Shown here: piece by piece, positions 63,579-64,000 of the stretch
How positions within the stretch are numbered: position 1 is the stretch's first letter
How the letters are laid out: every line of letters starts with the position of its first letter
Origin: Streptomyces mobaraensis NBRC 13819 = DSM 40847
Lineage (GTDB): Bacteria > Actinomycetota > Actinomycetes > Streptomycetales > Streptomycetaceae
DNA: 64,000 nucleotides
Assembly (NCBI RefSeq): GCF_017916255.1
Contig: NZ_CP072827.1
Span: 2,046,001 to 2,110,000 of the forward strand
Reading direction: 5' to 3'
Made by a program: the position numbers and the translations under genes
Notes under the pieces: model-generated
What the model saw: only the letters and a program-made list of their open reading frames with translations
The model's database searches: none
What the model was told of the DNA's origin: nothing

Positions 63579-64000
63579 AGCCGGTTGCGGACGGCGTTCC
63601 AGCGGGCGTCGTGCCGGTAGGCCCGTACCCGGGCCCGGCGGCGGGCGCGCGGGCGGTTGCGGTAGAAACGGCGGGCCCACGGCGAGCCGGGCCGGGCCAG
63701 CCGCACCGCGCCGATCAGCGCCACCAGCGGGACGACCGCGCCGATGAGGGCTATCCGCGGCTTGCCCTTGGCCAGGGCGAACAGCGCGATCAGGAAGTTG
63801 ATCAGTATGTTCGAGACGAGGATGCTGCGGCTGCGCAGTTCCTCGGGGGTCAGCTCGTTCACCCCGAAGGGGGAGAACCCGAAGAGGACCAGGGCGACCA
63901 GGGCCGCCGTCAGTACGACGATCTCCACGCTCTTGCGGCCCTGTTCGGTCCAGTAGACGTCGTCGAGGTGCAGGATCAGCGCGAACTCGTCCAGCACCAG
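63545..64000 (-). CDS. Integral membrane protein of unknown function, 5'-truncated by the window edge
   Basis: The C-terminal 150 or so residues of a membrane protein. Three hydrophobic helices are visible (VEIVVLTAALVALVLFGF, ILVSNILINFLIALFALA and IALIGAVVPLVALIGAV) followed by a highly basic tail (RPRARRRARVRAYRHDARWNAVRNRL). The frame is open to the right edge, and LDEFALILHLDDVYWTEQGRKSVE lies inside the protein, so the start is outside the window; the GTG at 63997 is unlikely to be the real start. Its end overlaps the rhomboid-like gene tail-to-tail by 34 bases. Confidence 0.78.
   Translation of the reverse strand: MVLDEFALILHLDDVYWTEQGRKSVEIVVLTAALVALVLFGFSPFGVNELTPEELRSRSILVSNILINFLIALFALAKGKPRIALIGAVVPLVALIGAVRLARPGSPWARRFYRNRPRARRRARVRAYRHDARWNAVRNRLHDLVAGAPDR

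Overview
The window is a contiguous, very G+C-rich actinobacterial chromosome segment. G/C-saturated third codon positions, GTG/TTG starts, ATGA/GTGA gene overlaps, many leaderless-looking starts, an actinobacterial iron box, a SAM-IV riboswitch and WhiJ-type XRE/DUF397 genes all point to Streptomyces. From memory, the gene order matches the S. coelicolor region around SCO2113-SCO2178. A large part of the same order (class II DAHP synthase, acyltransferase, ArsA-like, SRPBCC, fatty acyl-CoA ligase, PimB', NlpC/P60, trpD, qcr/cta, PfkB-type kinase, HesB, cobT) is also found in Mycobacterium tuberculosis, so the backbone is an ancient actinobacterial core block.

Layout. 1-1.7 kb: partial sulfite-oxidase-like gene, bacterioferritin, and an iron-box-controlled bacterioferritin-associated ferredoxin. 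1.7-5.3 kb: aromatic amino acid entry, with a class II DAHP synthase divergent from a TrpE-TrpG fusion that is preceded by a Trp-rich leader peptide and attenuator. 5.5-13.4 kb: glycolysis and regulation (phosphofructokinase, MacR/MacS-like two-component pair, acyltransferase, esterase, nuclease, ROK glucokinase, SCO2127-like protein). 13.5-21.2 kb: envelope lipid genes (ArsA-like, SRPBCC, phosphoesterase, acyl-CoA ligase, GT87 enzyme, PimB'). 21.3-27.4 kb: an accessory interval that breaks the conserved order, with a SUKH-like orphan, two small genes, an XRE/DUF397 cluster, a lone type III PKS, a four-cysteine secreted protein and a metalloprotease-like lipoprotein. 27.4-34.6 kb: tandem NlpC/P60 hydrolases, a NYN nuclease, a rhomboid, an AsnC-type domain protein and a class V aminotransferase under a SAM-IV riboswitch.

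35-45.6 kb: trpD, then the aerobic respiratory chain in two units, ctaE-qcrC-qcrA-qcrB (bc1 complex plus oxidase subunit III) and ctaC-ctaD-ctaF (aa3 oxidase), separated by a pseudo-receiver gene and an L,D-transpeptidase. 45.8-52.4 kb: a cysteine desulfurase-TusA fusion, a PfkB-family kinase, two hypotheticals, and divergent erpA and nadA (Fe-S insertion and an Fe-S enzyme of NAD synthesis). 52.6-56.9 kb: a second two-component pair, a PspA envelope-stress pair and a DUF3043 membrane protein. 56.9-64 kb: methyltransferase, an MBL/CobU fusion, CobT, an MprF-like protein, a rhomboid-like membrane protein and a 5'-truncated membrane protein.

The most striking non-coding structure is a mosaic palindromic repeat present nine times (R1-R9). 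Every copy lies directly 3' of a gene, six of them between convergent genes. One copy encodes the C-terminal tail of TrpEG. No tRNA, rRNA, CRISPR array, transposase or prophage gene is visible.
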